Position numbers and translations under genes: made by a program. A stretch of DNA of 64,000 bases from Gilvimarinus sp. 2_MG-2023. GTDB taxonomy: Bacteria > Pseudomonadota > Gammaproteobacteria > Pseudomonadales > Cellvibrionaceae. Every line of letters starts with the position of its first letter. The first letter of the stretch is position 1. The notes beneath the pieces are model-generated. The model did no database searches. It was given only the letters and a program-made list of their open reading frames with translations, and was not told the DNA's origin. Below, in pieces: positions 16,829-25,589 of the stretch. Location: contig NZ_JAUOQM010000038.1 in NCBI RefSeq assembly GCF_030547685.1, forward strand, positions 32,857 through 96,856. The letters run 5' to 3'.

Positions 16829-17782
16829 TCAAAGCTGCGGCAAAAAATTAAACGTATACTGCTTACTCGTCACCACAACATCCTCCCTCGCCGGGAAGCT
16901 AATCAACTTAACCCGCGCCAACACCTTGGCCTCCAACTCGGGATCGTTCAGCCCCGAGCTGACAATCACCACATCGGCCAAAGAGCCATCGGGGTTAATC
17001 ACCAGTTTAAGCACAATTTTCCCCTGCAGCGCCGGATTAGAACGCAAGGCGCGACGGTAGTAGCGGTCCAGCGCACTGGCGTGCTGGCTCATCACTTGGC
17101 GAATTTCTTCATCGCTGCGCTCACCGGCCCGGCGCGCGGGTTCTGCCGTCTCGGTGCCGACGCCGCTATCGGCGCCAGCCAAGGGGCTTTCCACTTGGGT
17201 GGTTTCGCGCCCTGCGAGTGCGGTGTTGGCCGTGTCGGTGGAAAGCGCTGCGGTGTTAATGCCACCGCTGTCGGACTCGGCGCCACTGGTAATAAGATCG
17301 CGCTCGGTGACTTGCGCCTCGGCCGCACCGTGCGTTACTTCATTGCGGGTTAGCTCGGCGGTGTCGATTTCATTGCGCATATCCGCCAGGGCATCCTGAA
17401 ACTGCAAAACGCCGGATACCTTAGCCACTTCGCGAGCCTTTTCCACTTCTGTTGGCTCGGGCTCTGGCACAGGTTCGGGTTGTTCGACTGGCTCTGGCTC
17501 TTCTACGGGCTCGGGTTTTTCCGGTTCGGGCTCTGCTTGCTCGGGCTCGGGCAGTGGCGGCGGGGGGTCTATCTCTTCTTTTTCTAACAGAACACGGGCC
17601 AGTTGTGGCGGCAATTTTTGTTTTTCTTCGCGCTCAATCTCGGGCAGGGTAATCAACGACAGCACCAGAGCCAGCACCGAGCACAGCACAACCGCCACCA
17701 ATACCAACTTGCCAAAGCGCGCGTCGTCGGTCGCACTGCGATCAAAGGGAGATTGCACGGATTGGTAATCGCCACCGGCCAT
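16829..17782 (-). CDS. TonB-like energy transducer with AgmX/PglI-type C-terminal domain
   Basis: A 317-aa inner-membrane protein spanning the periplasm. A short cytoplasmic part (1-25) is followed by one membrane helix (about 26-47). A long Pro/Glu segment (about 65-115, PEPEP-type repeats) is typical of TonB proteins. The C-terminal domain (about 222-317) has 'MSQHASALDRYYRRAL', 'GKIVLKLVINPDGSL' and 'VKLISFPA', fitting the AgmX/PglI tail of myxobacterial envelope proteins rather than classic TonB. It is the last gene of the operon, 1 base after the second ExbD gene. With ExbB and ExbD it should pass proton-motive force to a periplasmic or outer-membrane partner, probably the TPR proteins encoded upstream. 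Which partner is unknown. Confidence 0.8.
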   Translation of the reverse strand: MAGGDYQSVQSPFDRSATDDARFGKLVLVAVVLCSVLALVLSLITLPEIEREEKQKLPPQLARVLLEKEEIDPPPPLPEPEQAEPEPEKPEPVEEPEPVEQPEPVPEPEPTEVEKAREVAKVSGVLQFQDALADMRNEIDTAELTRNEVTHGAAEAQVTERDLITSGAESDSGGINTAALSTDTANTALAGRETTQVESPLAGADSGVGTETAEPARRAGERSDEEIRQVMSQHASALDRYYRRALRSNPALQGKIVLKLVINPDGSLADVVIVSSGLNDPELEAKVLARVKLISFPAREDVVVTSKQYTFNFLPQL

Positions 17783-17783
17783 A

Positions 17784-18299
17784 TCAGTCAGTCGCCCCCG
17801 CTTGCTCGCGTTTGTCAGCCTGTTGATTAACGGCCAGGGAGATATCGCGGTAACCGGCCTGGGCGCAGGTGTTCATCACCTGTTTAAGCAGGGTATAGGG
17901 AATGTCTTTATCGCCCATTATGGTGATAGGCAGGCCGCTCGCCTCTTGCTCCGCGGTTAGGGTGCGGCGCTCGGCGCGGTAGCTAAGCTCTTTTAGCAGG
18001 GGTTCAATTTCATTGGCCTCGCTAATATCAGCCAGCTCAACCACCGGCCGCCCGCTAACCAAAATACGGCTATCGTTGACCATTACTATCAGGGTGGTAT
18101 CGGGCACGTTGTTGGCAATGGAGGCTGGCAACTCAATGGATTTGTCGTTGCTCAACACTTCCACATCGGATGAGTTGACCAACAAAAAGAACACCAAAAT
18201 GGTGAAGATATCCATCAACGAGACCAAATTAAGTTTGGGCACATTTTTATTGCGACGATGGTGCTTGGCCATACGCTTGGCGCGCAGTGATTGCTTCAC
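17784..18299 (-). CDS. ExbD/TolR-family protein with intact channel Asp
   Basis: A 171-aa stator-type protein: basic N-terminus, one membrane helix at about 24-43 ('LNLVSLMDIFTILVFFLLVN'), then a periplasmic domain. Asp30 is at the position of the conserved proton-carrying Asp of ExbD and TolR. The ATG overlaps the preceding exbD stop by 4 bases (ATGA), suggesting coupled translation. It forms a set with ExbB and the other ExbD, like AglR with AglQ and AglS of Myxococcus. The family is firm; the Agl comparison rests on gene order and copy number. Confidence 0.88.
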   Translation of the reverse strand: MKQSLRAKRMAKHHRRNKNVPKLNLVSLMDIFTILVFFLLVNSSDVEVLSNDKSIELPASIANNVPDTTLIVMVNDSRILVSGRPVVELADISEANEIEPLLKELSYRAERRTLTAEQEASGLPITIMGDKDIPYTLLKQVMNTCAQAGYRDISLAVNQQADKREQAGATD

Positions 18300-18883
18300 G
18301 GGGCACCTCCGGCGCTGTTGCTGGCCGCTGTACAGATGCTTTGATCGGCATCTTTAAGTGGGTCCGACTTTGGCGCATCTCCGAGGGAGATTTGCGGAAA
18401 CAGCGCGGCGTCTACCACGCTGGCGGCTACCACCGCTTTAAATGAGCGCACGGCGTCCATGGTGCTGACGATGGTTTGGTAGTCGGTATCCGGTTCGGCC
18501 AGCAACACTATGTCGTTTTTCTCCAGCCCGTAAGAGTCTTCCAAACGGATTTTAATTTGCTGGAGGGCATAGGTAAGCTCGGTAAAATTGTGCTCGCCGG
18601 CCTGCTCGCCCTCGGCGTGGGGGCATATAGAATAGGCGCGATTGCCCGCCGGGTGATTAATGCCCAGGTATTCGGGGTAAATCACCACTTCCAGAAAGTC
18701 CATATCCTCGGCTTCGCTCTCGCCACCGCCCGCTGCGCTGTCGGGCAGGTTGAGTTCAAGCACGGTGATGCGCGAGAACACCATGCTCAACAGCAACACC
18801 GGAACCAGAACAATCATCAGGTTCATAAAGGAGGTGATGTTGAGCTCGGCCTCTTCGTTGTGCCGACGTCGTCTAAACCGCAT
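18296..18883 (-). CDS. ExbD-family paralogue with Asn in place of the channel Asp
   Basis: A 195-aa protein with a basic N-terminus, one membrane helix (about 15-36) and a periplasmic domain. The helix reads 'ITSFMNLMIVLVPVLLLS': Asn21 stands where ExbD, TolR and MotB-like proteins have Asp. It would therefore not carry protons itself and may form a mixed dimer with the next gene product, which keeps its Asp. The periplasmic part has extra Cys (for example 'SICPHAEGE') and a 'LLAEPDTDYQTIVSTMDAVR' segment as in ExbD domains. It starts 13 bases after the exbB stop. Confidence 0.85.
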   Translation of the reverse strand: MRFRRRRHNEEAELNITSFMNLMIVLVPVLLLSMVFSRITVLELNLPDSAAGGGESEAEDMDFLEVVIYPEYLGINHPAGNRAYSICPHAEGEQAGEHNFTELTYALQQIKIRLEDSYGLEKNDIVLLAEPDTDYQTIVSTMDAVRSFKAVVAASVVDAALFPQISLGDAPKSDPLKDADQSICTAASNSAGGAP

Positions 18884-18896
18884 TGAAAGCTCCGGC

Positions 18897-19556
18897 TTAC
18901 GCGCTGGCTTTAGCGGTAGGTTTGGCGCTGGAGGCGGTCAGCAAATTCAGACATTTGACCCCGGTCATTTCCAGCGAGTCTACCAGCTCCGTGGTTTTGG
19001 TTTGCAGCATGGCGTGGAACAGAAGCAGTGGAATAGCGGAAATCAAACCGAAGGCGGTGGTGTTCATAGCCACCGAAATACTGCTGGATAGCAGCGATGC
19101 TTTTTCCGCCGGGTCGGCCTCAGCCACGGCGGTAAAGGCGGCGATTAGGCCAATAATGGTGCCCAAAAGCCCCAAAAGTGTTGCTATATTAGCCAAAGTG
19201 GCTAGATATGGAGTGCGCTTTTCCAACCGCGGCATGGCTTCTAGTACACCCTCTTCCATGGCCAGTTCAATATCATCGCGACCGCCCGCTTGCCCCATAC
19301 GCTGCACACCGGCGGCAACAATACGGGCGATGGGCGCCTCACTTGAGCGGCCCATATTGACTACGCCCTGATAGTCGCGCTTTTTCAGAAGCGGCATCAC
19401 GCGGTTAAACGCCTGAGCATTGGCGCGCTTAGCGCTAGCCAGTACCAAATAGCGCTCGATGGCGATGACCAAACCAATGACCAGTACCAGCGCAATCGGG
19501 TACATAAAAGGCCCACCATGTTGGAAAAATCGCACGATCGTCGTCAAAAAATCCAT
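18897..19556 (-). CDS. ExbB/TolQ/MotA-type proton channel protein
   Basis: A 219-aa inner-membrane protein with three helices (about 15-33, 115-140, 160-182). The MotA/ExbB signature is clear: 'TPYLATLANIATLLGLLGTIIGLIAAF' and 'ISVAMNTTAFGLISAIPLL', including the conserved pore Thr residues. It is followed at once by two exbD genes. It supplies the proton-driven motor of the complex encoded by 16829-26125. An 82-base gap separates it from the small periplasmic protein gene upstream. Confidence 0.92.
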   Translation of the reverse strand: MDFLTTIVRFFQHGGPFMYPIALVLVIGLVIAIERYLVLASAKRANAQAFNRVMPLLKKRDYQGVVNMGRSSEAPIARIVAAGVQRMGQAGGRDDIELAMEEGVLEAMPRLEKRTPYLATLANIATLLGLLGTIIGLIAAFTAVAEADPAEKASLLSSSISVAMNTTAFGLISAIPLLLFHAMLQTKTTELVDSLEMTGVKCLNLLTASSAKPTAKASA

Positions 19557-19638
19557 AATTTGTCTACCTTAACTCTGGCCTTGTGGTAATGGGTGCGGGG
19601 CGGAGCCCAGTGTATTCGTCGTATCGACGCATTATGCC

Positions 19639-19947
19639 TCATTCATCGGCGTTGGGTTGTGAACCGTCCGAGTTTTCTGGCGCCTCCAGCGGCTTTTGCC
19701 AGGCCAGCTCGCGTTTAAGCTCCGAGCGCTCCAGATGTTCGTACACCCGGGCCGATTGACTCTGCACCACATCGTACTTAAGCGTGGGGCTGTCGGGGGT
19801 TTGCCAGGGCACAATATACAGCACCTGCGGCTGCTCCTGATTACCGGTAATGGTCGTTTCCAGTGCGTCTTCCTGCGCGTGCGCGATCAGCGACAGCCCT
19901 GCTAAAGACAGGGTCAAGAGGAGTGCACGGGCGATGCTAGATGTCAC
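19639..19947 (-). CDS. Small exported protein of the TPR-Exb operon
   Basis: A 102-aa protein with a signal peptide ending near 'LIAHAQ' (residue 25), followed by a short, acidic, Gln-rich mature part ('QVLYIVPWQTPDSPTLKYDVVQSQSARVY'). I recognise no family. Its ATG overlaps the stop of the TPR lipoprotein gene by 4 bases, so it belongs to the operon and is probably a periplasmic subunit. The 82-base gap after it separates the TPR block from the motor block. Confidence 0.75.
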   Translation of the reverse strand: MTSSIARALLLTLSLAGLSLIAHAQEDALETTITGNQEQPQVLYIVPWQTPDSPTLKYDVVQSQSARVYEHLERSELKRELAWQKPLEAPENSDGSQPNADE

Positions 19948-20642
19948 AGTGGGCCTCCGGCGGCGATGCGGCGCTGTAAATCAATAATCCAACCCGCCAG
20001 TGTTGGGTCGGGCTGGCCTTGGGTCTGCTCGATAATATATTGCGCCGCCTGATAGTGCAGCAGCGCCCGCGGCCAGCGGCCAGTGTACAAGTCGTACAAA
20101 ATACCGAGATTTTTATGGCTGGCCACCGAGTGTGGCCATACCGCCAGGGCGTCTTGGTAGAGCTGCTCGGCAGCGGCAAATTCGCCCTGGCGCCGCTGCA
20201 GGGCGGCCAGGTGATTGTAGGCATCGACATTGAGCGGGTTGGCCGCCAACGCCCGCTCAAAAGCGGCTTGGGCCTGCCCCGGCTCGTCCAGCTGAGTCCA
20301 GACAATACCCAAGTTCAGCCAGGGGGCGGTCAACTCCGGCGCCTGGGCCACAATCGCCTGCAGTATGGGCCTCGCCTGACTCCAGCGCTGTTTATCCATC
20401 GCCGTTAACGCGGCCTGAAAATCGCGGCTAATGGTTCGGCTTACCGAGGGCGGCGCGCCTTGGCTGTAGGGGTTTTGGGTGACTGGCCCGGCGGGCAGCA
20501 CCGCGTTAAAAGCCTCTGGCGACTGTTCGGCTGATGTGGATTCCGGCTCGGGCGCGGTGGCGCAACCGACCAATAAAAGGCTGATGGCAACGGCGGTTAG
20601 CCCGCGCCCGAATAACGACGTGCGGGTTTTAACGCAGTTCAC
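19944..20642 (-). CDS. TPR lipoprotein (232 aa)
   Basis: Probable outer-membrane lipoprotein: an N-terminal hydrophobic run ends in lipobox LLVGC near residue 27. At least three tetratricopeptide units follow, such as 'PWLNLGIVWTQLDEPGQAQAAFERALAANPLNVDAYNHLAALQRRQGEFAAAE' (shown here only as an 18-residue excerpt: LNLGIVWTQLDEPGQAQA). The open frame extends to 20834, but the GTG at 20642 is the better start: GGAGG lies 8 bases upstream, and it overlaps the end of the preceding gene by 14 bases. The extra 64 codons are a shadow of that gene. It resembles PilF- or GltE-type scaffolds that organise envelope machines; the exact role is unknown. Confidence 0.78.
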   Translation of the reverse strand: MNCVKTRTSLFGRGLTAVAISLLLVGCATAPEPESTSAEQSPEAFNAVLPAGPVTQNPYSQGAPPSVSRTISRDFQAALTAMDKQRWSQARPILQAIVAQAPELTAPWLNLGIVWTQLDEPGQAQAAFERALAANPLNVDAYNHLAALQRRQGEFAAAEQLYQDALAVWPHSVASHKNLGILYDLYTGRWPRALLHYQAAQYIIEQTQGQPDPTLAGWIIDLQRRIAAGGPL

Positions 20643-23619
20643 GCTGGGCCTCCACTGTACTTTCGTGTTTGCCGTAGCGGGCGGGCAGAATTTTGCCCAG
20701 CGACTCGATGCTGGCGGCCACCCAATCGTCGTAGAGTTGGTCGAAACTGCGCTGGGCGTTGGCCTCGTGCAACTCAATGGCTTTTTCTTCAAACGGATAG
20801 GCCTGTTCTTCCAGCAAAATATCGTATTGCTCAAGCTCCAGAGCGTTGAGTTCTTTGGGCCGCTCGGAGGCCATTAAATCCCGCGCCAGCAGAGTGTAAA
20901 TTTCACCGATATAAAAATTGGCCCGGGTGGTGAATTGGGCCACATTAAAGTCCAACACCTGGCGCTGAGCCGCGAGGGCGTCGTCCAGCGCGGCGCGTTT
21001 GCGCGTCAAGCTGGATTTAATGGGCAGTGTCAGGGCAATAGAGCGAAAACGCTGGTATGGCCCCTGGGCTAAGGTGGTGGCTGCCTGCGCGCCTAAATAG
21101 CGGCTGCGCTCGGTGGGGTTTTGTTGGCCACTGGTAATCAGTCGGTTGAGCCAGAAATTGCGGCTGAGTTCATCCCCCGCTTGTTCGTACATTTGCGTCA
21201 AGCGCTGTTCGACTTCCAGCCGGTCGTTAAAAGGCTCGGGGTAAGCGTGGGCGTAGTCGCGATAGTGGTTGCGCGCCTGCTCCCAGTTGCCCGCTTTGTC
21301 GTAGTATTCGGCGGCGGTAAGCAGTGACTGGCGCGCCCGTTCGGGGTTATCGGCGCTGGCAAGCGCTTGCTGGCTGAGCAGGGCGGCGGCTTTTTCCCAA
21401 GCCTGCAAGGCCTCGTAAATCACAATCAGCTTGGCGGGAATATTGGTCGCCAGTGTGTGGTTGGGGTAAAGGTTGGCAAAGCGCGATAGCAGCGATTCGG
21501 CCAGCGGCCAGTCGCCCGCCATTTGCGCGGCGTGGCCGGCGTCAAATAGAGCGGTACTGGCAATATCAGTGTTGGGCAGTTCGCGCTCGATGCGCAGCAG
21601 CAAGGCAATGCCGGCATCGGTATTATCGGCGGCCAGGGCCTGTTGCGCCTGCTGGTAAAGACTGGCGGCGATGCGCTCGCGCAACTCGGCGGCCGAAGGC
21701 GAGCCCGGCTGGCTGCCCCACTCGGGGTGCAGCCGCAGCGCCTGCCAGTAAGCGGCTTCGGCCTCGGCGTAGAACGCTTGGTCAAACTCGGCGTGGCCGA
21801 GAGTCAGCCAGGCGCTGTAGAGCAGTGGCCCGGCTGGGACCGGCTGCCAGGTAATCACCTGACGCGCCACCTCGGCGGCGCGGGTTAAATCGCCCTGGAA
21901 CATCAGCTCCGGTGCGGTGCTGGCCAGCACTTGCACGGCGCGCTCGTCATGGGGATATAACTCGGCAAATTTTAGCGCGTTGTCTATTTTGCGCTGCTGC
22001 CACTGCCACACTTCGCTCGTCACCGGCTCTTGGGCTTGGGGCACCGAGGGGTCGGCCTCTGGGCCGGTGCTCGTTTGCGAAGCTTCTACCAGTTGTTGCG
22101 CCAACAAAATACTGCTGTAACCGGCATCGCTGCCGTAGGTAGGGTCGCGCCGGGTAAAGGCCACGGTTTCGTAGGCGGTCAGCGCTGAAAGTGTGCGCCC
22201 ACTTTCGCTGTAGGCCTCGGCCATAAGGAAGTTCATCTCTCCGGCTCGGGAGTCGGCCGGGAAGGTGACAATAAATTGCTGATACAGGTCGGCCGCCTCA
22301 AGGTAGGCGCGGTTAACATCGGCCCGGCTCGGTGCCAGCTCGCCGCCCTCAGCCAGTCCGGCCTGCAAGCGCTGAGCTTCGGCGTGGTGGTGGCGCGCCA
22401 GTTCGTGCAAGTAAAGCTTCAGCTTAGCCAGCGCGTCGGTGCTCATATTGCGCGGCTTTTTACTGCGTATCTCTTGCCTGGCCTGCAGGGCGCTTGTGGT
22501 TTGCGGCAGGCCCGCCCGCGCTTGCCAGTAGCTGCTGTAAACCCCGTACCGATCGACAAACGCGCGCTTGGCGGGCAGCACTAGTGAGGGGAAACCGCCG
22601 CGCTGGTAGGTCTCAATTTCCATAATCGAGAAATCCGGTGCCAGATCTGCATCCGGGTTGTGATTGACGAAGCGAGCGTAGGTGTCGGCGCTGTCCAGAT
22701 GGCGCTCTTGGGTCTCGTAGAGCTTACCCAACTCGCGGTAAAGCAAGTGCTGATAAGCTCGGGTGCCGATCGCCTGTTGCTGTTCGGCAATGCTCTGCGC
22801 GCCGTCGAGGTTGGCGTAGGTAAAGCTGAGCACCCGCAAGGTGTCGTCTATTAAATTGCGCTGATTGGCCCCCATCTTTCGCAAGGCTTTGCCTACCTGC
22901 CCCGGCAGTTGTACACCGACAAAGCCCTGATCGAGTAGCTGGGTAAAGTTGCCCATGGCGGCGTCGTACTGGCTGAGCTTGTAGGCAGACCAACCCTGCA
23001 TATAGAGCGCGTTATCGGCAAAGCTGCTGGCCGGGCTGGCGGCTACCTGACGATAAAGTTGCTGCGCCTGCTGGTAATCGCCCGCGGCGAAGGCGCGCTC
23101 GGCGCGGCGAAATTGCGCTTCGTGCAAATAGGCCGACTGCGGAAAGCGCGCGGCCAGCTCATCCAGCGCGGCGGCCGCCTCGGCATCGCGCCCCTCCAGT
23201 GCCAGAGCCTTGGCCAGTTTGTAGTAGAGCGCATCGGGCGCGGTGGCGACCGATGCCTGGGGGTCAGTGGCGTATGCCTCGACCAACTGCTGGTAGTGAG
23301 CGATTGGCTCGGCAAAAAACTGGGTCAAGCTGCGCGCCTCTTGCTGCGCTTGTTCGCTGCGGGCCATTTCCAGATCGGCCAGACGCACCTGTATTTGGTG
23401 GCGCACTTGAGGGTGCGTCGCCACACTCAGTGCCGAGCGGTACTGAGCCTCGATTTGAGCCAGGTCCTGCGCGCTGACCGCGAGGTCAGAGGGGGGCAGT
23501 TGCGCTTCAGGCAGGTCGGCTAGGGTATTTCCCACCTGATGTAAAGGCTGGTGACTACAGGCGCCCAGTGTAATAGCCGTTACTACGGCCAGCGGCAGGT
23601 GGCGGCGAAAGCGAATCAT
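20629..23619 (-). CDS. Large TPR lipoprotein (996 aa)
   Basis: A 996-aa exported protein with lipobox LGAC near residue 21. It is made almost entirely of helical repeats of the TPR type: for example 'YKLAKALALEGRDAEAAAAL', 'EAQFRRAERAFAAGDYQQAQ' and 'ALFDAGHAAQMAGDWPLAES' at three well separated places. The content suits a long solenoid scaffold under or at the outer membrane. Its ATG overlaps the stop of the preceding gene by 4 bases. Very long TPR proteins next to an ExbB-ExbD-ExbD set occur in the Myxococcus Glt system, but one-to-one homology cannot be claimed from sequence alone. Confidence 0.8.
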   Translation of the reverse strand: MIRFRRHLPLAVVTAITLGACSHQPLHQVGNTLADLPEAQLPPSDLAVSAQDLAQIEAQYRSALSVATHPQVRHQIQVRLADLEMARSEQAQQEARSLTQFFAEPIAHYQQLVEAYATDPQASVATAPDALYYKLAKALALEGRDAEAAAALDELAARFPQSAYLHEAQFRRAERAFAAGDYQQAQQLYRQVAASPASSFADNALYMQGWSAYKLSQYDAAMGNFTQLLDQGFVGVQLPGQVGKALRKMGANQRNLIDDTLRVLSFTYANLDGAQSIAEQQQAIGTRAYQHLLYRELGKLYETQERHLDSADTYARFVNHNPDADLAPDFSIMEIETYQRGGFPSLVLPAKRAFVDRYGVYSSYWQARAGLPQTTSALQARQEIRSKKPRNMSTDALAKLKLYLHELARHHHAEAQRLQAGLAEGGELAPSRADVNRAYLEAADLYQQFIVTFPADSRAGEMNFLMAEAYSESGRTLSALTAYETVAFTRRDPTYGSDAGYSSILLAQQLVEASQTSTGPEADPSVPQAQEPVTSEVWQWQQRKIDNALKFAELYPHDERAVQVLASTAPELMFQGDLTRAAEVARQVITWQPVPAGPLLYSAWLTLGHAEFDQAFYAEAEAAYWQALRLHPEWGSQPGSPSAAELRERIAASLYQQAQQALAADNTDAGIALLLRIERELPNTDIASTALFDAGHAAQMAGDWPLAESLLSRFANLYPNHTLATNIPAKLIVIYEALQAWEKAAALLSQQALASADNPERARQSLLTAAEYYDKAGNWEQARNHYRDYAHAYPEPFNDRLEVEQRLTQMYEQAGDELSRNFWLNRLITSGQQNPTERSRYLGAQAATTLAQGPYQRFRSIALTLPIKSSLTRKRAALDDALAAQRQVLDFNVAQFTTRANFYIGEIYTLLARDLMASERPKELNALELEQYDILLEEQAYPFEEKAIELHEANAQRSFDQLYDDWVAASIESLGKILPARYGKHESTVEAQRELR

Positions 23620-25589
23620 TGCGGCGCTTCCTCGGGTACTCGCTCGGGTTCAGACATCGACTCAGGTTCAGGCGCTATATCGGACACTGGCGACGCACTC
23701 AGTGGCGGCCGGTTGCGGTAAGCATCGTCCATTAAACGTGCGATGCTTAAGCGCGTTTGCGCCAAGTAATCATTGAGTCGGGCGCGGTGTTCACCCAGAT
23801 GGCCGCGCAGAGCTGCACTGAGGGCAGCGGCTTGTTCGTTAATGGCTTGTGCCTGCGCCGCCAATAACTGTTGGTTGCGTTCACGGGCACGATTAAGGCG
23901 CTGTAATTGGGCTTGTAAGTCTTGCTCTTGGGCCAGAAGCTGCTCGATGCGCTCACTGGCCGCCAGGCTGCTGGCCAATGACGCATTGATTTGATTAAGG
24001 CGCTTTTGCACCTCCCAGCGGTTGGCGGGTAGTTGCTGGGCGGCGCGCCACTGCAACACCCCGGCAAAAAAATTGAGCTTGGCTTGGGCCTGATAGGGCA
24101 GCGGCTTTTTGCCCTCCAGCGCTTGAAGCGCGCGCTGGGCACTTTGCTGGCGTGCGTGTAAGGCGCGGGTTTGTGTATCAGCCAGTGCCATGGCGTTGTG
24201 CTGAACCTCTATTTGACGCAACTGTTCGCTCAGCCGGTCGCTTACCGTTTGTAATTCATCACTTTGCTGTAGCAGACCGGAGCGGGATAATTGATCGGCC
24301 CGCTCGGCGCGGCGCAGACGCTTTTGTTGCACCAGCTCGCGGTACACATCGAGCTTTTGCTGCCACTGACGGTGGCGGTGCTGCAAATCCACCAAGTCGC
24401 GCAGTAATTGCGCTTGCTGTTGCTGAGCGTCGTCGCGCAGCAGAGTATCGAGATAGGTGAGCGGGCTGGTGATCACACTGGAATCGGGCAGGCTCAACCA
24501 GTTTTGGCCACTTTTCGCCTGGCTCGGGTGCAAGGCTTGCGGCCGACGCTCTCCGGTCAGGTAATCGAGCAGAGCCTGGGCGTTTAACTGAGCCAGGTGA
24601 GTGTCGATATCGGCCAGCATCTCGGTCAGCAGTGTTTCCGATTCGCCGTAGGCGATTAGCGCGGCCCCGGTGGAGCCCATTTGCTCATAGGCCCAGGGCA
24701 CAGCGAGCAGTGACTCCTGCACGGCCGGGTCGAGCAGTGAGCGCTGGCGCAGCGCCTGCCAAGGTTTTAGGGCGAGCACATAGTCGTGATAACTGGCGGC
24801 GCTCCAGCCGTAGCCGAGCAGGGCGCGGTTGGCAAAGGCCGTCTCGAGCCTTACCCGGCGGAACGCCGCCTTGGCCGAGGCAAAGTCTTTTTGTTGCAAG
24901 TAACTGTAGCCTAACGCGGTCAGGGCTTTGTCGCGCAGGGCGAGGTATTCGTCGCCGCGCTCGGGATCCGTGGGCGGGGCGGCCGCCAAAAGCGCCTGAT
25001 AATAGCTTTGTGCACGGATCGGGTCGTTTTGACGCGCGGCGCTGTTGCCTAAGTTAAGCAGCGCTAAATGCGAATGCTCGGCCAAAGGCTCGAGTATGGG
25101 CTCTGCGTCGTTAAGGCTGGGGGCGCCGCGCCCGGCAATCAGTAAGCTGATTCGCAAATTGGCGGCTTCTTCGGCCAGGCCGGGGCTGAGTGAACCCTGC
25201 AAGGCGTCGAGGTTGAGCTGGGCCTGATCGAGCCGCCCTGCCTGATAGTGCAGACGGGCCAAATAGAGATGAGCGGTATCGCGCAGGCGCCCAGGCTCAC
25301 CTTGGTTTAAGTGAGTATTAAATGCTTGCTGGGCCTGTTCGGTCATGCCGTAGGCCAGCAACATACCACCGCGCATAAGCTCTGGGTAGTGTTGGTGCCC
25401 CTTAATGCCGCCGCGACTTTGGGCGAGATCGAGAGCGATTAGCGCCTGGGGCAAATCCCCCTGATAGTAGTGGTACAGGCTTTCACCATAGGATAAATCT
25501 TGTGCGGCTGGGTGTAGCTGTGCCTGCGCACTGGCGGTGATAGCCGCCAGTGCCAGTAATGCGGGACGTAACAGGTTTACAACTCCCAT
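23616..25589 (-). CDS. Periplasmic TPR and coiled-coil protein (657 aa)
   Basis: An exported protein with a signal peptide ending near 'ASAQAQ' (residue 24). Residues about 30-330 are TPR-like, with units such as 'ALTALGYSYLQQKDFASAKA'. Residues about 385-600 are heptad-rich and Gln/Leu/Arg-rich, predicting a long coiled coil. The tail is acidic and Pro-rich. Its ATG overlaps the previous gene's stop by 13 bases and its own stop overlaps the next start by 4. It probably bridges the motor or TonB-like protein to the TPR lipoproteins; this is inferred from order and architecture only. Confidence 0.78.
   Translation of the reverse strand: MGVVNLLRPALLALAAITASAQAQLHPAAQDLSYGESLYHYYQGDLPQALIALDLAQSRGGIKGHQHYPELMRGGMLLAYGMTEQAQQAFNTHLNQGEPGRLRDTAHLYLARLHYQAGRLDQAQLNLDALQGSLSPGLAEEAANLRISLLIAGRGAPSLNDAEPILEPLAEHSHLALLNLGNSAARQNDPIRAQSYYQALLAAAPPTDPERGDEYLALRDKALTALGYSYLQQKDFASAKAAFRRVRLETAFANRALLGYGWSAASYHDYVLALKPWQALRQRSLLDPAVQESLLAVPWAYEQMGSTGAALIAYGESETLLTEMLADIDTHLAQLNAQALLDYLTGERRPQALHPSQAKSGQNWLSLPDSSVITSPLTYLDTLLRDDAQQQQAQLLRDLVDLQHRHRQWQQKLDVYRELVQQKRLRRAERADQLSRSGLLQQSDELQTVSDRLSEQLRQIEVQHNAMALADTQTRALHARQQSAQRALQALEGKKPLPYQAQAKLNFFAGVLQWRAAQQLPANRWEVQKRLNQINASLASSLAASERIEQLLAQEQDLQAQLQRLNRARERNQQLLAAQAQAINEQAAALSAALRGHLGEHRARLNDYLAQTRLSIARLMDDAYRNRPPLSASPVSDIAPEPESMSEPERVPEEAPQ

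Noticed and set aside
16697..17353. 218-codon plus-strand frame antisense to the AgmX-like gene
   Set aside because: It is a shadow of a GC-rich real gene: Arg/Gly/Gln-rich, no domain, and it runs through the repeat-like element.
19944..20834. Longer 296-codon version of the TPR lipoprotein
   Set aside because: The first 64 codons are a shadow of the previous gene; GGAGG and a lipoprotein signal support the GTG at 20642.
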